64,000 nt of DNA. Source: an uncultured Bacteroidota bacterium (GTDB lineage Bacteria > Bacteroidota > Bacteroidia > Flavobacteriales > Flavobacteriaceae). A model generated the notes under the pieces. That model ran no database searches. It saw only the letters and a list, made by a program, of their open reading frames with translations, and was not told where the DNA came from. The DNA lies in contig CACMZR010000001.1 in the NCBI GenBank assembly GCA_902618245.1, positions 149,507 to 213,506 on the forward strand, written 5' to 3'. The translations under genes were made by a program, and so were the position numbers. Below, in pieces: positions 47,934 through 57,921 of the stretch. Position 1 is the first letter of the stretch; the number at the start of each line of letters is the position of its first letter.

Positions 47934-49253
47934 ATGATTTGGGAATCACTTCTTTCATTAAAACGTTTTGGAGATACCAACAAGCGCCTTAGAATTGAGC
48001 AGGACAATTTACGTTTGGGGTTTGAAGTAGATTACGACAGAATAGTTTTTTCAAATGCATTTCGAAGTCTTCAGGATAAAACACAAGTTATACCTTTTTC
48101 CAAAACAGATTTTGTTCATACTCGGCTAACACATAGCCTTGAAGTTTCAGTTGTCGGAAGAAGTTTAGGGCGAATGGCTGGCCATGCCATCTTGCAGAAA
48201 CATCCACATTTAAAGCAATCATTAGGATATCAATCAAATGATTTTGGTGCTATAACTGCTGCAGCTTCTTTAGCTCATGACATAGGAAATCCCCCATTTG
48301 GTCATAGTGGTGAAAAAGCTATTGGCCACTTTTTTAGTTCAGGAGAGGGTGTAAAGTACAAGAATAAGTTAACCGATAAGGAATATCAAGATTTGTGTGA
48401 TTTTGAGGGTAATGCTAATGGGTTTAAAATTTTAACTGAATCTCATCCAGGAACACAAGGTGGACTTAGACTTAGTTATGCCACTTTAGGGGCATTTGTT
48501 AAGTATCCAAAAGCTAGTTTACCTGTAAAACCAACACCCCATGTAGCGGATAAAAAATATGGCTACTTTCAATCGCAAAAAATATTTTTCAAAGAAGTAG
48601 CAGATGAATTATCATTAATTAATGGAGAAAAAACTTTTCGTCATCCATTGACCTATTTGGTTGAAGCTGCAGATGATATTTGCTATACGATTATTGACTT
48701 TGAAGATGGAATCAACTTAGGATGGATATCAGAAGAGTTTGCATTAGAATATTTAATCAATCTAGTAAAAGACCAAATTGATTCTAAAAAATATGCACAA
48801 CTTGCTTATAAACCTCAAAGATTAAGTTATTTAAGAGCACTCGCCATAAACAGCATGATCAAAGATGCTGTCGATACATTTATTGACAATGAACAAAGTA
48901 TACTATTAGGAACTTTTAGTCAAAGCCTTTTGGAAAAAAGTATATTCAAACCCCAGATTGAGGATATTATTAAAATAAGTGTTGAGAATGTTTATCAATC
49001 AAAAGAAGTAATTCAAAAAGAGGTCATGGGGCATAGGGCTATAACCACATTACTAGAATACTATTGTGAGGCAGCAGTAAGAAGCTTCAACAATAAGGCT
49101 AATGTTCATGATAAATTGATCCTTTCATTAGTCCCAGAGGGAATTTCAATGGCTGGGGAAACGCTCTATGAAACTTTATTGAATTCAAGCTGTTTTGTTG
49201 CAAGCTTATCTGATGGTAAAGCATTGAGAATGGCAAAAGATATTGGAGGCTAA
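47934..49253 (+). CDS. dgt: dGTPase / deoxynucleoside triphosphate triphosphohydrolase (HD domain)
   Basis: 439 residues. It hydrolyses dGTP or other dNTPs to nucleoside and triphosphate. The HD-superfamily residues are in VHTRLTHSLEVS (first His), AHDIGNPPFGHSGE (His-Asp pair) and EAADDICYTIIDFEDG (final Asp). The N-terminal FSNAFRSLQDKTQVIP is the dGTPase hallmark. Cytoplasmic dNTP-pool control. Confidence 0.92.
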   Translation: MIWESLLSLKRFGDTNKRLRIEQDNLRLGFEVDYDRIVFSNAFRSLQDKTQVIPFSKTDFVHTRLTHSLEVSVVGRSLGRMAGHAILQKHPHLKQSLGYQSNDFGAITAAASLAHDIGNPPFGHSGEKAIGHFFSSGEGVKYKNKLTDKEYQDLCDFEGNANGFKILTESHPGTQGGLRLSYATLGAFVKYPKASLPVKPTPHVADKKYGYFQSQKIFFKEVADELSLINGEKTFRHPLTYLVEAADDICYTIIDFEDGINLGWISEEFALEYLINLVKDQIDSKKYAQLAYKPQRLSYLRALAINSMIKDAVDTFIDNEQSILLGTFSQSLLEKSIFKPQIEDIIKISVENVYQSKEVIQKEVMGHRAITTLLEYYCEAAVRSFNNKANVHDKLILSLVPEGISMAGETLYETLLNSSCFVASLSDGKALRMAKDIGG

Positions 49254-49258
49254 ATAGA

Positions 49259-49290
49259 TTCGTTAATTATCTTTTTACTGTTTACCTTTG
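49259..49290 (+). promoter_or_regulatory. promoter of the membrane phosphoesterase gene (TTCG-N20-TACCTTTG)
   Basis: A -7 element TACCTTTG (49283-49290) exactly matches TAnnTTTG, with a one-mismatch -33 TTCG 20 bases before it. It ends 13 bases before ATG 49304 and favours that start over the TTG at 49298. Confidence 0.45.
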
Positions 49291-49303
49291 ACGAAAATTG
49301 TAT

Positions 49304-50530
49304 ATGCGCTGGCTAATAACCCTGCTACTTTTAGTTTTTTTTCAGTGGTATAGCTACCAAGCTCTAAAAACTGCTATATCAAATCGTTGGATACTTTATG
49401 GTTATGTATTTTTTACTGTAATCATTGTAGGTAATCTTTTATTCTATACTTTGATTTTAGAAAGAAATACAACTAACGAACCCCGCCTTATGTATGCAAT
49501 TGGTTTTTTTCTTTCTCTTTTAATTTTTCAACTGCTTGTAAGTGTGATACTTCTAGCTGAGGATGTTTTTAGGATTCCCCAAGCTTTATATAGTTTTTTA
49601 AAAAGGGTACCAGAGCAAACACAATTTATTCCTTCTCGCAGAAAAATTATTTCTCAAATTGCACTTGGTCTAGCTTCAATCCCATTCGCATCGCTTTTAT
49701 ACGGCATGTACCGTGGAAAATATAATTATAAAGTTTTGTCATATAACTTAGAATTTGAGGACCTCCCTGATGCATTTGATGGATTCAAGATTACACAAAT
49801 TTCAGATATACATAGTGGGAGTTTTGATAACCAAACTAAAGTACAGTATGGTGTAGATTTAGTTAATCAACAAAAATCAGATTTAGTCCTATTCACAGGT
49901 GATCTTGTCAACAATCGTGCAGATGAAATTAAGCCATGGATTAAAATATTTAATAAAATTAAAGCAGAAATTGGTGTTTTTTCGATTTTGGGTAACCATG
50001 ACTATGGCGATTATATGCGTTGGGAAAGTCCAGCTGCAAAGAGAAAAAATATGGAAGATTTATATGATGCTCACAACGAAATGGGGTGGGATTTACTACT
50101 TAATGAATCTCGTTTTATAGAAAAAGATGGAGATCGATTAGCTATAATTGGTGTTGAAAATTGGGGATCTGGATTTAAAAAAGCGGGAGATCTTAACAAA
50201 GCTCTCAATAAGGTTTCCGAAAATGATTTTAAAATTCTGTTGACCCATGACCCTTCCCATTGGGAGGCACAAGTTATTCCGCATCCATTTAAAATTCATC
50301 TTACGTTAAGCGGGCATACTCACGGCATGCAATTTGGAATTGAAATACCCGGGATTATCAAATGGAGTCCAGCAAAATGGCGCTACAAACAATGGGCAGG
50401 AATATATAGTGAAAAAAATCAGTATTTAAATGTCAACAGGGGGTTTGGTTACTTAGCCTACCCTGGGAGAGTTGGAATGTGGCCGGAAGTTTCAGTTATA
50501 ACTTTATCAAAGTCAAAATCAAGCATTTAA
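49304..50530 (+). CDS. membrane-anchored metallophosphoesterase (YkuE-like)
   Basis: 408 residues from ATG 49304. Three or four N-terminal membrane segments (~1-95) plus another near residue 120 precede a calcineurin-like domain with a full motif set: SDIHSG, TGDLVNN, GNHDYGD, LTHDP and SGHTHGMQ. The relatives YkuE and YaeI act on the cell envelope, for example on UDP-glucosamine lipids or polyisoprenyl phosphates. The exact substrate is not known. Confidence 0.88.
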   Translation: MRWLITLLLLVFFQWYSYQALKTAISNRWILYGYVFFTVIIVGNLLFYTLILERNTTNEPRLMYAIGFFLSLLIFQLLVSVILLAEDVFRIPQALYSFLKRVPEQTQFIPSRRKIISQIALGLASIPFASLLYGMYRGKYNYKVLSYNLEFEDLPDAFDGFKITQISDIHSGSFDNQTKVQYGVDLVNQQKSDLVLFTGDLVNNRADEIKPWIKIFNKIKAEIGVFSILGNHDYGDYMRWESPAAKRKNMEDLYDAHNEMGWDLLLNESRFIEKDGDRLAIIGVENWGSGFKKAGDLNKALNKVSENDFKILLTHDPSHWEAQVIPHPFKIHLTLSGHTHGMQFGIEIPGIIKWSPAKWRYKQWAGIYSEKNQYLNVNRGFGYLAYPGRVGMWPEVSVITLSKSKSSI

Positions 50531-50540
50531 TTGATTTTTT

Positions 50541-50548
50541 TACATTTG
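50541..50548 (+). promoter_or_regulatory. -7 element of the thioredoxin-like gene (TACATTTG)
   Basis: TACATTTG is an exact TAnnTTTG match 18 bases upstream of ATG 50567, in the 36-base gap after the phosphoesterase gene. Confidence 0.4.
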
Positions 50549-50566
50549 TTTTAAATTTTTAAGTGA

Positions 50567-50866
50567 ATGTCAAAATTCGGTGAGCTTTTAGATGAAAAAA
50601 TTCCAATTCTTCTTGCTTTTTTTAGAAGCCAAGAAGAAGCCTCGCAGGACATGAATCCCATTTTAAAAGATGTGGCTGCTGCCATGGGTGATAAAGGCAA
50701 GGTAATTAAAATTGATGTTGATAAAAATCAACAACTATCAGAGGCACTAAGAGTTAAAGTGCTACCAACACTTATGATATATAAATTTAGTGAAATGGTC
50801 TGGCGTCAAAGTGGTGAACAAGATGCTAATACATTAATAAGTCTTCTGAAAGATCACATAGATTAA
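50567..50866 (+). CDS. thioredoxin-fold protein lacking the CxxC active site
   Basis: 99 residues with the thioredoxin layout: a beta strand LLAFFRSQ, the helix where WCGPC should be (here RSQEEASQDM, no cysteine), KVIKIDVDKNQQL, the cis-proline loop VLPTLMIY and a C-terminal helix. There is no cysteine anywhere, so it cannot be a redox enzyme. I recall that cysteine-less thioredoxin-like proteins with this sequence style recur in Flavobacteriaceae; a binding or scaffold role is inferred. Its 3' end is 3 bases from the convergent DUF2723 gene. Confidence 0.82.
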   Translation: MSKFGELLDEKIPILLAFFRSQEEASQDMNPILKDVAAAMGDKGKVIKIDVDKNQQLSEALRVKVLPTLMIYKFSEMVWRQSGEQDANTLISLLKDHID

Positions 50867-50869
50867 AAA

Positions 50870-53800
50870 TCATTCTTTTTTATTTTTTTCATTCAATCTA
50901 ACTACGTTTTGATTGTATTGAGTTTCTAATTTTTTAAAAAATTCAGAATTATCATACTTGTTTACAATTTGAAGAAAATAATTATAGGCAACCCACTCTT
51001 TTTCAATTCTATCTTTTAGTTGCGCTCGATTTGAAATAGGGAATTGGGCATACAATTCCATTCTTTCACTATACTCATTAGCGATTTGGGTACTTAAATT
51101 TTGTGCTAATTGTATTTCATCAATAATGAAAAAACCTTCTGCTACATCTACAAGATTCGTATAAAACTCGTAATCTCCATAAAGATATTTAAATGGACGA
51201 ATAGCAGTTGTAAAATTATTTAAAGAGGGCTTTAAGTCTGATTTGTCAGCGTGTTTTAATTCGGCTTCAATAAGAGATCTGTAACGTTCAATTTCAGTTA
51301 CAATTTCCTCACCTAACTCATATTGTCTTTCTGCGGATAGAGAATTAAAATATTCAAGCCGGTCAAAATATTTATAACCAATTTTTTTCGATAAACCTCG
51401 TGCAACTTTAACATCATTTATCCTGTAATAACTGTCAACAAAGGGAACAAGTAAACTGTAATAACCAAAATAGTCTAAAGGCATTTTTTCGATAGCAAGA
51501 TCCATTACTTTTTTTGCCTTTTCAGTTTTATTCTCATTTATCAATTTTTCTGCTAAACGAGCCATATTACTTCTAAATGAAATACTATTTTTCCTTGTTT
51601 CAGGATCATGATAGATATCTGACCGCTCGGAATTACCCCAATTCCAATTAAGTACAATATCATACATTAAATCACTATCTATTCTTCCCATTAGATATGG
51701 ATTTTCTTTACCTAGGTTGGTTTCAATAGGAACCAACTTATAAACTAGTCCTTCTAGTTGAAGATATTTTTTCATCCATATATATTCAGAATCTGAATAA
51801 CTTCCACCTGTAAAATAAATAGGTCTTTCCCAGTCATTATTAGCTAGAATATCTAGCATCATCATTTGGTTTTTCAAAAGAGCGGTTTCTGGAAGATCTA
51901 TATCTATATGTGTCAAAATTTTGTCAGCATCCTCAGGTTTGACAATACCACTTTTCAAAACATTTTCCTTATTCACCGGAACACGAATTTTTCTTGTGGG
52001 ATAAAAAACGCCTTCTTGCTGACTTTTAGGGAGCTGGTTGGGATCACGACCTGTTTTGGTTAAAAAATCTTTAATTTTAGTGCGTGGATGGTCACTTGAA
52101 ATCCAATTCATAAAGTCTTTAATATCCCATCTAACTGAATCCAAAACTGGCTGATATCTTATCACGTCTCTTACTCCATATGCATACAAATCATGTGTCA
52201 TTTGTGAAGGTATAGGTTCACTTTCATAAGTTTTTCTCTTCATCTGATCTATATACCAATCGGTACCTAATAAACTAGAATTTATAGTACGCACATCGGT
52301 TCTGTACCCTTCAATGTCTTGTGCATACCATAAAGCAAAAGTGTCGTTATCACCAATTGTAAAAATTATTGCTCCTTTATCTTTTTGAATTGATTGTAAG
52401 TACGAGCGTGAGAGCGACTGCGCAGTGTAACGGTTTGAACGGTCATGGTCGTCCCAGTTTTGAAAAGCCATTAGAAATGGAACAGCTAACAAACATGTCA
52501 TAACCACAAGTGGTGAAGCAACACGATTTGAAATATATTCATTTATTTTTTTGATTACCCCCATGCATCCCAAACCAATCCAGATGCTGAAAACATAAAA
52601 TGAACCTACAAGGGCATAATCTCGCTCTCTCGGTTCAAATGGTCGCTCATTAAGATATACTTTCAATGCAACACCAGTAAACAGGAAAAAAAGCATTAGA
52701 ACCCAAAATCTTTTTGGATCTTGGTTATATAAAAAATATAATCCAACAAGGCCTAGAAGAAAGGGTAGAAAGAAATATGTATTTCGGGCCTTATTATTTA
52801 AGGCATCGTCATTTAAATTCTCTTGATTTCCAAGGCGGATTTTATCAATAAAGGGTATTCCACTTATCCAGTTACCATCAAGAATATTATATTCCCCTTG
52901 GTTGTCGTTCTGTCTACCAGTGAAATTCCACATAAAATATCTCCAATACATATAACCTAGTTGATATTCTATGAAAAATCTCAGGTTAGAAAAAAAGGAG
53001 GGCTTTTCAATATCTAAATATGGACTGAAAGTTTTTAAAAATTCATGAAATTGATCTCCATCAATTGATCCGTCTGAAATATCTTCACGGAATTGATCAA
53101 TTCTATTTTTCAATTGTGCATTAGAGCGATATTCTGGCTTAATACTAAATTCTAAAGGCTCTGTAAAATTCATGTAATTACCGGCATGCTCACTACTCCA
53201 AAGGCGTGGCAGTATTCCATTATGAGCACTATTAGAATTAAATCTAGCATCTCTCCAAAAATTTACAATCTTATATTTTCCTGTTTTATAATCTCTTTCA
53301 TATTTAGGCTTATCATCTATATATGGTCTATCAGGATCTTGCCCAGCATATACATCAGAAAACATTGGTCCATAAAAAAGTTTAGTTTCTGGATATTGTT
53401 CTAAGTTGTAATAAGCTAAAAGTAGACGTGCATCTGATGGAGAATTTTCATTAATTACAGTATTTGCATTAGCACGAATAGGAATCATAATCCATGACGA
53501 GAAGCCTAAAAAAACAAATAGAATTGCTAAAATTCCGGTATTTAAGTTTACAAGATTACGTTTTTGAGAAAATTTCAAACCAAAATAGAACAATCCAATA
53601 ATAATCAAAGCAGCTATTATTGTACCACTATTAAATGGAAGCCCCATTGTATTTACAAAAAACACTTCAGCTTTTCCAAAAAATGCTAAAGTTGAAGGGA
53701 GTAACAATTTGAAGATGATAAGTAAAATTGCTGTTGAAATCAGGTTAGCATAAATAAAACCTTTGAGTGTTATCTTTTTGTAATTTTTAAAGTAATAAAT

Positions 53801-54418
53801 CATCCCTAGTGCAGGAATAGTTAAAAGGCCCATAAAGTGGACACCAAATGAAAGACCAATAACAAAAGCGATCATTAGTAGCCATCGGTCACCCCTTGAA
53901 GTATTCATTTCTTCTTCCCATTTTAAACCCAACCAAAATAATATTGAAAGAATCAGCGTAGCCATTGCATATACTTCAGTCTCAACAGCGTTAAACCAAA
54001 AACTATCAGAAAAGCAAAACGATAATGATCCTACTGCAGCACTACCAAAAAAACCTATGTGATCTGGAATTGAATCTAAAGTTTTAAAAAAGGGAAGTTT
54101 TTTTAATAAAAGTGTTAGCGTCCAAAAAAGAAATAGAATAGTAAATGCTGATGAAAAAACAGACATATAATTCACCATCAAAGCAATTTTTTCTGGTCCT
54201 GAAGCAAATAAGGCAAAAAAGGCACCCATCATTTGAAAAAATGGTGCTCCAGGGGGGTGTCCGACTTGAAGTTTAGCGGAGGTTGAGATATACTCTCCTG
54301 CATCCCAAAAACTTGCAGTTGGTTCAACTGTACTTCCAAATGTAAATAGTGCTATTGCAAAAACTGACCATCCAAAAACCAGATTCCAAATTCGATATGA
54401 TGCATTAGTGTTTTGCAT
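50870..54418 (-). CDS. DUF2723 family multi-membrane protein (TMEM260-like glycosyltransferase)
   Basis: 1182 residues. The N-terminal half has about 12 membrane segments and the family signature with TASFWDAGEYIS near residue 33 and GHPPGAPFFQM. The soluble C-terminal ~500 residues include Tyr-rich helices. Human TMEM260, which shares DUF2723, is an O-mannosyltransferase, so a GT-C-type protein glycosylation role at the inner membrane is plausible. Type IX-secreting Bacteroidota often carry this gene, but the acceptor is unknown here. It lies immediately upstream of the divergent tRNA-Gln gene. Confidence 0.85.
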   Translation of the reverse strand: MQNTNASYRIWNLVFGWSVFAIALFTFGSTVEPTASFWDAGEYISTSAKLQVGHPPGAPFFQMMGAFFALFASGPEKIALMVNYMSVFSSAFTILFLFWTLTLLLKKLPFFKTLDSIPDHIGFFGSAAVGSLSFCFSDSFWFNAVETEVYAMATLILSILFWLGLKWEEEMNTSRGDRWLLMIAFVIGLSFGVHFMGLLTIPALGMIYYFKNYKKITLKGFIYANLISTAILLIIFKLLLPSTLAFFGKAEVFFVNTMGLPFNSGTIIAALIIIGLFYFGLKFSQKRNLVNLNTGILAILFVFLGFSSWIMIPIRANANTVINENSPSDARLLLAYYNLEQYPETKLFYGPMFSDVYAGQDPDRPYIDDKPKYERDYKTGKYKIVNFWRDARFNSNSAHNGILPRLWSSEHAGNYMNFTEPLEFSIKPEYRSNAQLKNRIDQFREDISDGSIDGDQFHEFLKTFSPYLDIEKPSFFSNLRFFIEYQLGYMYWRYFMWNFTGRQNDNQGEYNILDGNWISGIPFIDKIRLGNQENLNDDALNNKARNTYFFLPFLLGLVGLYFLYNQDPKRFWVLMLFFLFTGVALKVYLNERPFEPRERDYALVGSFYVFSIWIGLGCMGVIKKINEYISNRVASPLVVMTCLLAVPFLMAFQNWDDHDRSNRYTAQSLSRSYLQSIQKDKGAIIFTIGDNDTFALWYAQDIEGYRTDVRTINSSLLGTDWYIDQMKRKTYESEPIPSQMTHDLYAYGVRDVIRYQPVLDSVRWDIKDFMNWISSDHPRTKIKDFLTKTGRDPNQLPKSQQEGVFYPTRKIRVPVNKENVLKSGIVKPEDADKILTHIDIDLPETALLKNQMMMLDILANNDWERPIYFTGGSYSDSEYIWMKKYLQLEGLVYKLVPIETNLGKENPYLMGRIDSDLMYDIVLNWNWGNSERSDIYHDPETRKNSISFRSNMARLAEKLINENKTEKAKKVMDLAIEKMPLDYFGYYSLLVPFVDSYYRINDVKVARGLSKKIGYKYFDRLEYFNSLSAERQYELGEEIVTEIERYRSLIEAELKHADKSDLKPSLNNFTTAIRPFKYLYGDYEFYTNLVDVAEGFFIIDEIQLAQNLSTQIANEYSERMELYAQFPISNRAQLKDRIEKEWVAYNYFLQIVNKYDNSEFFKKLETQYNQNVVRLNEKNKKE

Positions 54419-54495
54419 TGATTTTTTTTACGAATTTAATGATTAATAGAGGAAGAGAAAATGAATTTTGGATTGTATGGTTTTTTTAATAAAAC

Positions 54496-54526
54496 TTGGT
54501 GTAAAAAAAACTTTCATATAAATTTG
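54496..54526 (+). promoter_or_regulatory. promoter of tRNA-Gln (TTG-N20-TAAATTTG)
   Basis: A -33 TTG (54496-54498) and an exact -7 TAAATTTG (54519-54526) are 20 bases apart, the best full Bacteroidota-type promoter in the window. The mature tRNA 5' end is 10 bases downstream of the -7 element. Confidence 0.7.
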
Positions 54527-54535
54527 CAGCTCAAT

Positions 54536-54608
54536 TGGCCTATGGTGTAACTGGCAACACGTCTGATTTTGGTTCAGAAGAGTCTAGGTTCGATCCCTAG
54601 TAGGCCAA
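54536..54608 (+). tRNA. tRNA-Gln (anticodon TTG)
   Basis: 73 bases fold into a perfect cloverleaf: acceptor TGGCCTA/TAGGCCA, D stem GTGT/ACAC, anticodon stem TCTGA/TCAGA with loop TTTTGGT (anticodon TTG, read as glutamine), 5-base variable loop, T stem CTAGG/CCTAG with TTCGATC. Discriminator A; the 3' CCA is not encoded. Confidence 0.97.
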
Positions 54609-54681
54609 CTATTTCGAGTCCAACTACATTTTTTTATTTAAAATAATAGAAGGCCTCAAAAATCAACCGTTATTTTCCTAT

Positions 54682-56118
54682 TTAATTTTTTTTAGTTTTT
54701 ATTGAATCTAAATATTTTCTATTCATAAAAAAACCATCTTTTATAACCGCACTTATTTTCCTTGTGTTCTTAATATCAATCAAAGGATTCTGATTTAAAA
54801 TTATCAGGTCAGCGATATAATTTGGTTTTATCCTTCCTAAGGAGTCTTGAAGATTGAAATATTTTGATGGATTTATTGTAGCCGCCTTCAAAGCCTCCAA
54901 ATTAGTTAGACCCGAGTTGGTTAATTCTTCAATTTCTTGATGTAAACTTAAACCAGGTACCAAAAAACCAATTGGAGTATCTGTTCCTGCCATAAATGTA
55001 ATTCCCTTTTTGTGCATATATTTCACCATACTAGATTGCCATTTGGTGAAATCCATTCTTTCCTTATCTTCATTATCTTCCAATTGACTGATAGTTTTTC
55101 TCCAATTTTCTCCAATATTTTTTGGAAGAAGATTTAAATAAGAATCATATTGCTTTGATTTATAACTTTTCGAGGCAAAGTTTTTATAAAGTTTCAGAGT
55201 GGGAATTTGCCATGTGTCATTTTTTGCCAGGATATCTACCACATTTTTAATTTTGGAAGAATCAAGATTATAAATAGACCTCATACGTTGTTTATTGTGC
55301 AACAAGGACCTTAGACTGGCGCCCCTTAAAGCAGATTTATTCTTTAAAATTGCTTTTCTTTCTTTTAAAAGATCATTGGTCATTTTGGTCATTGAAAGTT
55401 CTATATTCCTAAAATGCTCTATACTGTTTAAACCAGAGCTAGATGCAATTTCTACATTTATGCTAAGAGGTACATGGCCTGTAAGTTTTAAATTATTTTT
55501 TTTAGCTAACTCTGTTAGAAGTTTGAATTGTGACGGACTTAACATTTCATATGCTTTGAGAAAATCAACTTTATTTTCAATTAGCATTTCCACATTTTTT
55601 CTTAATTCATTATCATCAACATTTTTTATTGAGAGAACGGGATGAGTATGATCACTGCCATCATAAACATTAAATTTCCCGTCCAATAAAGGTCCTGCAA
55701 TTTTTAAACGAGCTTTTGTTTTTGGATTTTCCAATGAATTTTGTTTATAGCTATTTACAAAATCAAAAGGCCCCCCAGTGTCCCTTAGACTTGTTATACC
55801 GTGTAATAAAAAAAGATCCATCATCGAATCGGCTAATTCTGTTTGATAAGCAAAATGCACATGTGCATCCCAAAGGCCTGGGATTAAAAATTTAGCCTCA
55901 CCATTAAATATTTTATTTTTCTTAGAAACTTTAATTTCATTTGAATTAAAAATTTCGGTTATTTTATTTTTAGTAATGACGAGGGTCTTGCTACTACTAA
56001 GACCATCAATGGGGTCAATTATGTTAATATTTTCAATGACATAGGAGTTTTCAAAAAAAATAGTTTCTTCTGAGCAAGAAAAAATGAATAACGAAAAAAA
56101 AAGAATAAATTTTTTCAT
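54682..56118 (-). CDS. secreted amidohydrolase, predicted lipoprotein
   Basis: 478 residues. The lipoprotein signal ends FIFSC (Cys15). Amidohydrolase-superfamily metal ligands are visible: DAHVHFA (His86, His88), TGHVPLS, SIEHF and the late Asp in GTDTPIG. A closing beta segment (IADLIILNQNP) is typical of imidazolonepropionase-like members. No carboxylated-Lys site is obvious. The substrate, perhaps a dipeptide or cyclic amide in the periplasm, is unknown. It follows the GMC oxidoreductase gene after 31 bases on the same strand. Confidence 0.85.
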   Translation of the reverse strand: MKKFILFFSLFIFSCSEETIFFENSYVIENINIIDPIDGLSSSKTLVITKNKITEIFNSNEIKVSKKNKIFNGEAKFLIPGLWDAHVHFAYQTELADSMMDLFLLHGITSLRDTGGPFDFVNSYKQNSLENPKTKARLKIAGPLLDGKFNVYDGSDHTHPVLSIKNVDDNELRKNVEMLIENKVDFLKAYEMLSPSQFKLLTELAKKNNLKLTGHVPLSINVEIASSSGLNSIEHFRNIELSMTKMTNDLLKERKAILKNKSALRGASLRSLLHNKQRMRSIYNLDSSKIKNVVDILAKNDTWQIPTLKLYKNFASKSYKSKQYDSYLNLLPKNIGENWRKTISQLEDNEDKERMDFTKWQSSMVKYMHKKGITFMAGTDTPIGFLVPGLSLHQEIEELTNSGLTNLEALKAATINPSKYFNLQDSLGRIKPNYIADLIILNQNPLIDIKNTRKISAVIKDGFFMNRKYLDSIKTKKN

Positions 56119-56149
56119 GGAAAAGACATCTTGTTTAATTTGTTATTAG

Positions 56150-57835
56150 TTAAATATTAAGTTTTTTTAGCTCTGAAACAGCATGATCTACCGCTCTTGC
56201 AGTAAAAGCCATGTAAGTCAAAGACGGATTTTGGGTTCCTGAGGAAGTCATAAAAGCGCCATCTGTGACAAACACATTTTTGACAGAATGTATCTGATTG
56301 TATTTATTCAATACAGATGTTTTAGGATCACGACCCATTCGTGCTGTTCCCATTTCATGGATTCCTTTTCCAATCGGCGCGTTTGAATCATTAATAGTCA
56401 CATCTTTACAACCAGCGTTTTCAAGCATTTCAGCTGCCTGAATTTTCCAATCTTCCTTCATCTTTTTTTCATTCTCTTTGAATTCAGCATCAAAAACTAT
56501 TTTGGGTAAACCATAAGAATCAATTTTATTATAATCTAAAAACATACGATTTTCGTGATAAGGTAATACTTCTCCAAAGCCTCCCATCCCGATACTCCAG
56601 CCTCCAGGTTCTAAAATAGCATTTTTAAAATCAGAACCATAACTGAGTTCTTTAATTGCTTTTGACCAATCTCCTCTACTTGCACCTCCTTGATATCCAT
56701 AGCCCCTTATAAAATCTAAATTTTTTGATTTTCCTCCAATGTTTCTAAATCTTGGTATGTAGAATCCATTCGGTCTTCTGCCATAATAATAACGATCTTT
56801 ATAACCTTCATACTTTCCTGATGCACCACTTCCTAATTGGTGGTCCATAATATTATGTCCTAATTCTCCAGAATCATCTCCAAGACCATTGGGGAATCTA
56901 TCTGATTTAGAATTCATTAAAATAGCAGTGGAAGCCATTGATGAGGCACATAAAAAAATAATTTTCGCTTTAAATTCAGAAATTTCTTTTGTAACTGTAT
57001 TAACTACTCTTACTCCTGTAGCTCTCTTTTTGTCTTTATCATAAATTACCTCTGACACAACTGAATTTGGACGTAATGTTAGTTTACCAGTTTTTTCTGC
57101 TTCAGGAATGGTAGACGAGTTAGAGCTAAAATAAGCGCCGTAGGGACAACCTCTGTCACACCTATTTCTATATTGACAAGCTTTTCTTCCTGATCCATTT
57201 TTAGTTCCTTCAGTTATATGAGCAACTCTACCAATGGTCAAAACTCTATCGGTGTAATTTTTTGCTATAGATGATTGTAATTCTTTCTCTACACAATTCA
57301 GTTCCATAGGTGGCAAAAACTCACTGTCAGGGAGTTGAGGAAGGTTTAGAGCCTCACCACTTACTCCAATAAATTTTTCAACATAAGAGTACCATGGTGC
57401 AATCTCTTTATATCTTACCGGCCAATCAACGGCTATACCATCTCTCAAATTTGCTTCAAAATCATCATCACTCCATCGATATGTTTGTCGTCCCCAGATT
57501 AAAGAACGACCACCTACCTGAGTTCCTCTGATCCAGTCAAAGGGTTTAATCTCATCGTAGTCATATTCTGAATCCTTATTGTAAAAATGTCTATTGCCCT
57601 CGTGAATCCCCCACCTTTTTTGTTTATTGTAGTTTTTTAATTCCTCTTGAGTAGTTCTTCCGCCGTGTTTTACATCCCATGGATCAAGATTCATTGTAGG
57701 GTAATCTTCGATATGCTTAACCAATCGTCCTCTTTCTAGAACCAATGTTTTTAATCCCTTTTCACAAAGTTCTTTAGCCGCCCAACCACCACTTATTCCA
57801 GATCCAACAACTATGGCATCAAATTTTTTATTCAT
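56150..57835 (-). CDS. GMC family oxidoreductase
   Basis: 561 residues. The FAD-binding GSGISGGWAAKEL is at residues 11-23, with GGRSLIWGRQTYRW (GMC signature region), CPYGAYFSSN, and a C-terminal active-site segment GIHEMGTARMG followed by NVFVTDGAFMTSSGTQNPSLT. It oxidises an alcohol or sugar hydroxyl with electrons passed to a quinone or cytochrome. I find no twin-arginine signal and no gluconate-dehydrogenase-type small subunit next to it. It lies downstream of the PTS genes on the same strand, with an 86-base gap, so membership of that operon is uncertain. Confidence 0.88.
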   Translation of the reverse strand: MNKKFDAIVVGSGISGGWAAKELCEKGLKTLVLERGRLVKHIEDYPTMNLDPWDVKHGGRTTQEELKNYNKQKRWGIHEGNRHFYNKDSEYDYDEIKPFDWIRGTQVGGRSLIWGRQTYRWSDDDFEANLRDGIAVDWPVRYKEIAPWYSYVEKFIGVSGEALNLPQLPDSEFLPPMELNCVEKELQSSIAKNYTDRVLTIGRVAHITEGTKNGSGRKACQYRNRCDRGCPYGAYFSSNSSTIPEAEKTGKLTLRPNSVVSEVIYDKDKKRATGVRVVNTVTKEISEFKAKIIFLCASSMASTAILMNSKSDRFPNGLGDDSGELGHNIMDHQLGSGASGKYEGYKDRYYYGRRPNGFYIPRFRNIGGKSKNLDFIRGYGYQGGASRGDWSKAIKELSYGSDFKNAILEPGGWSIGMGGFGEVLPYHENRMFLDYNKIDSYGLPKIVFDAEFKENEKKMKEDWKIQAAEMLENAGCKDVTINDSNAPIGKGIHEMGTARMGRDPKTSVLNKYNQIHSVKNVFVTDGAFMTSSGTQNPSLTYMAFTARAVDHAVSELKKLNI

Positions 57836-57921
57836 TCTAGTTTCACTAAATCAGATATTAAATTAGTTGTTTTCACTCTAAAATAGGGAATATTTAGAAT
57901 TTTGCTCAATTAGACTTAAGA

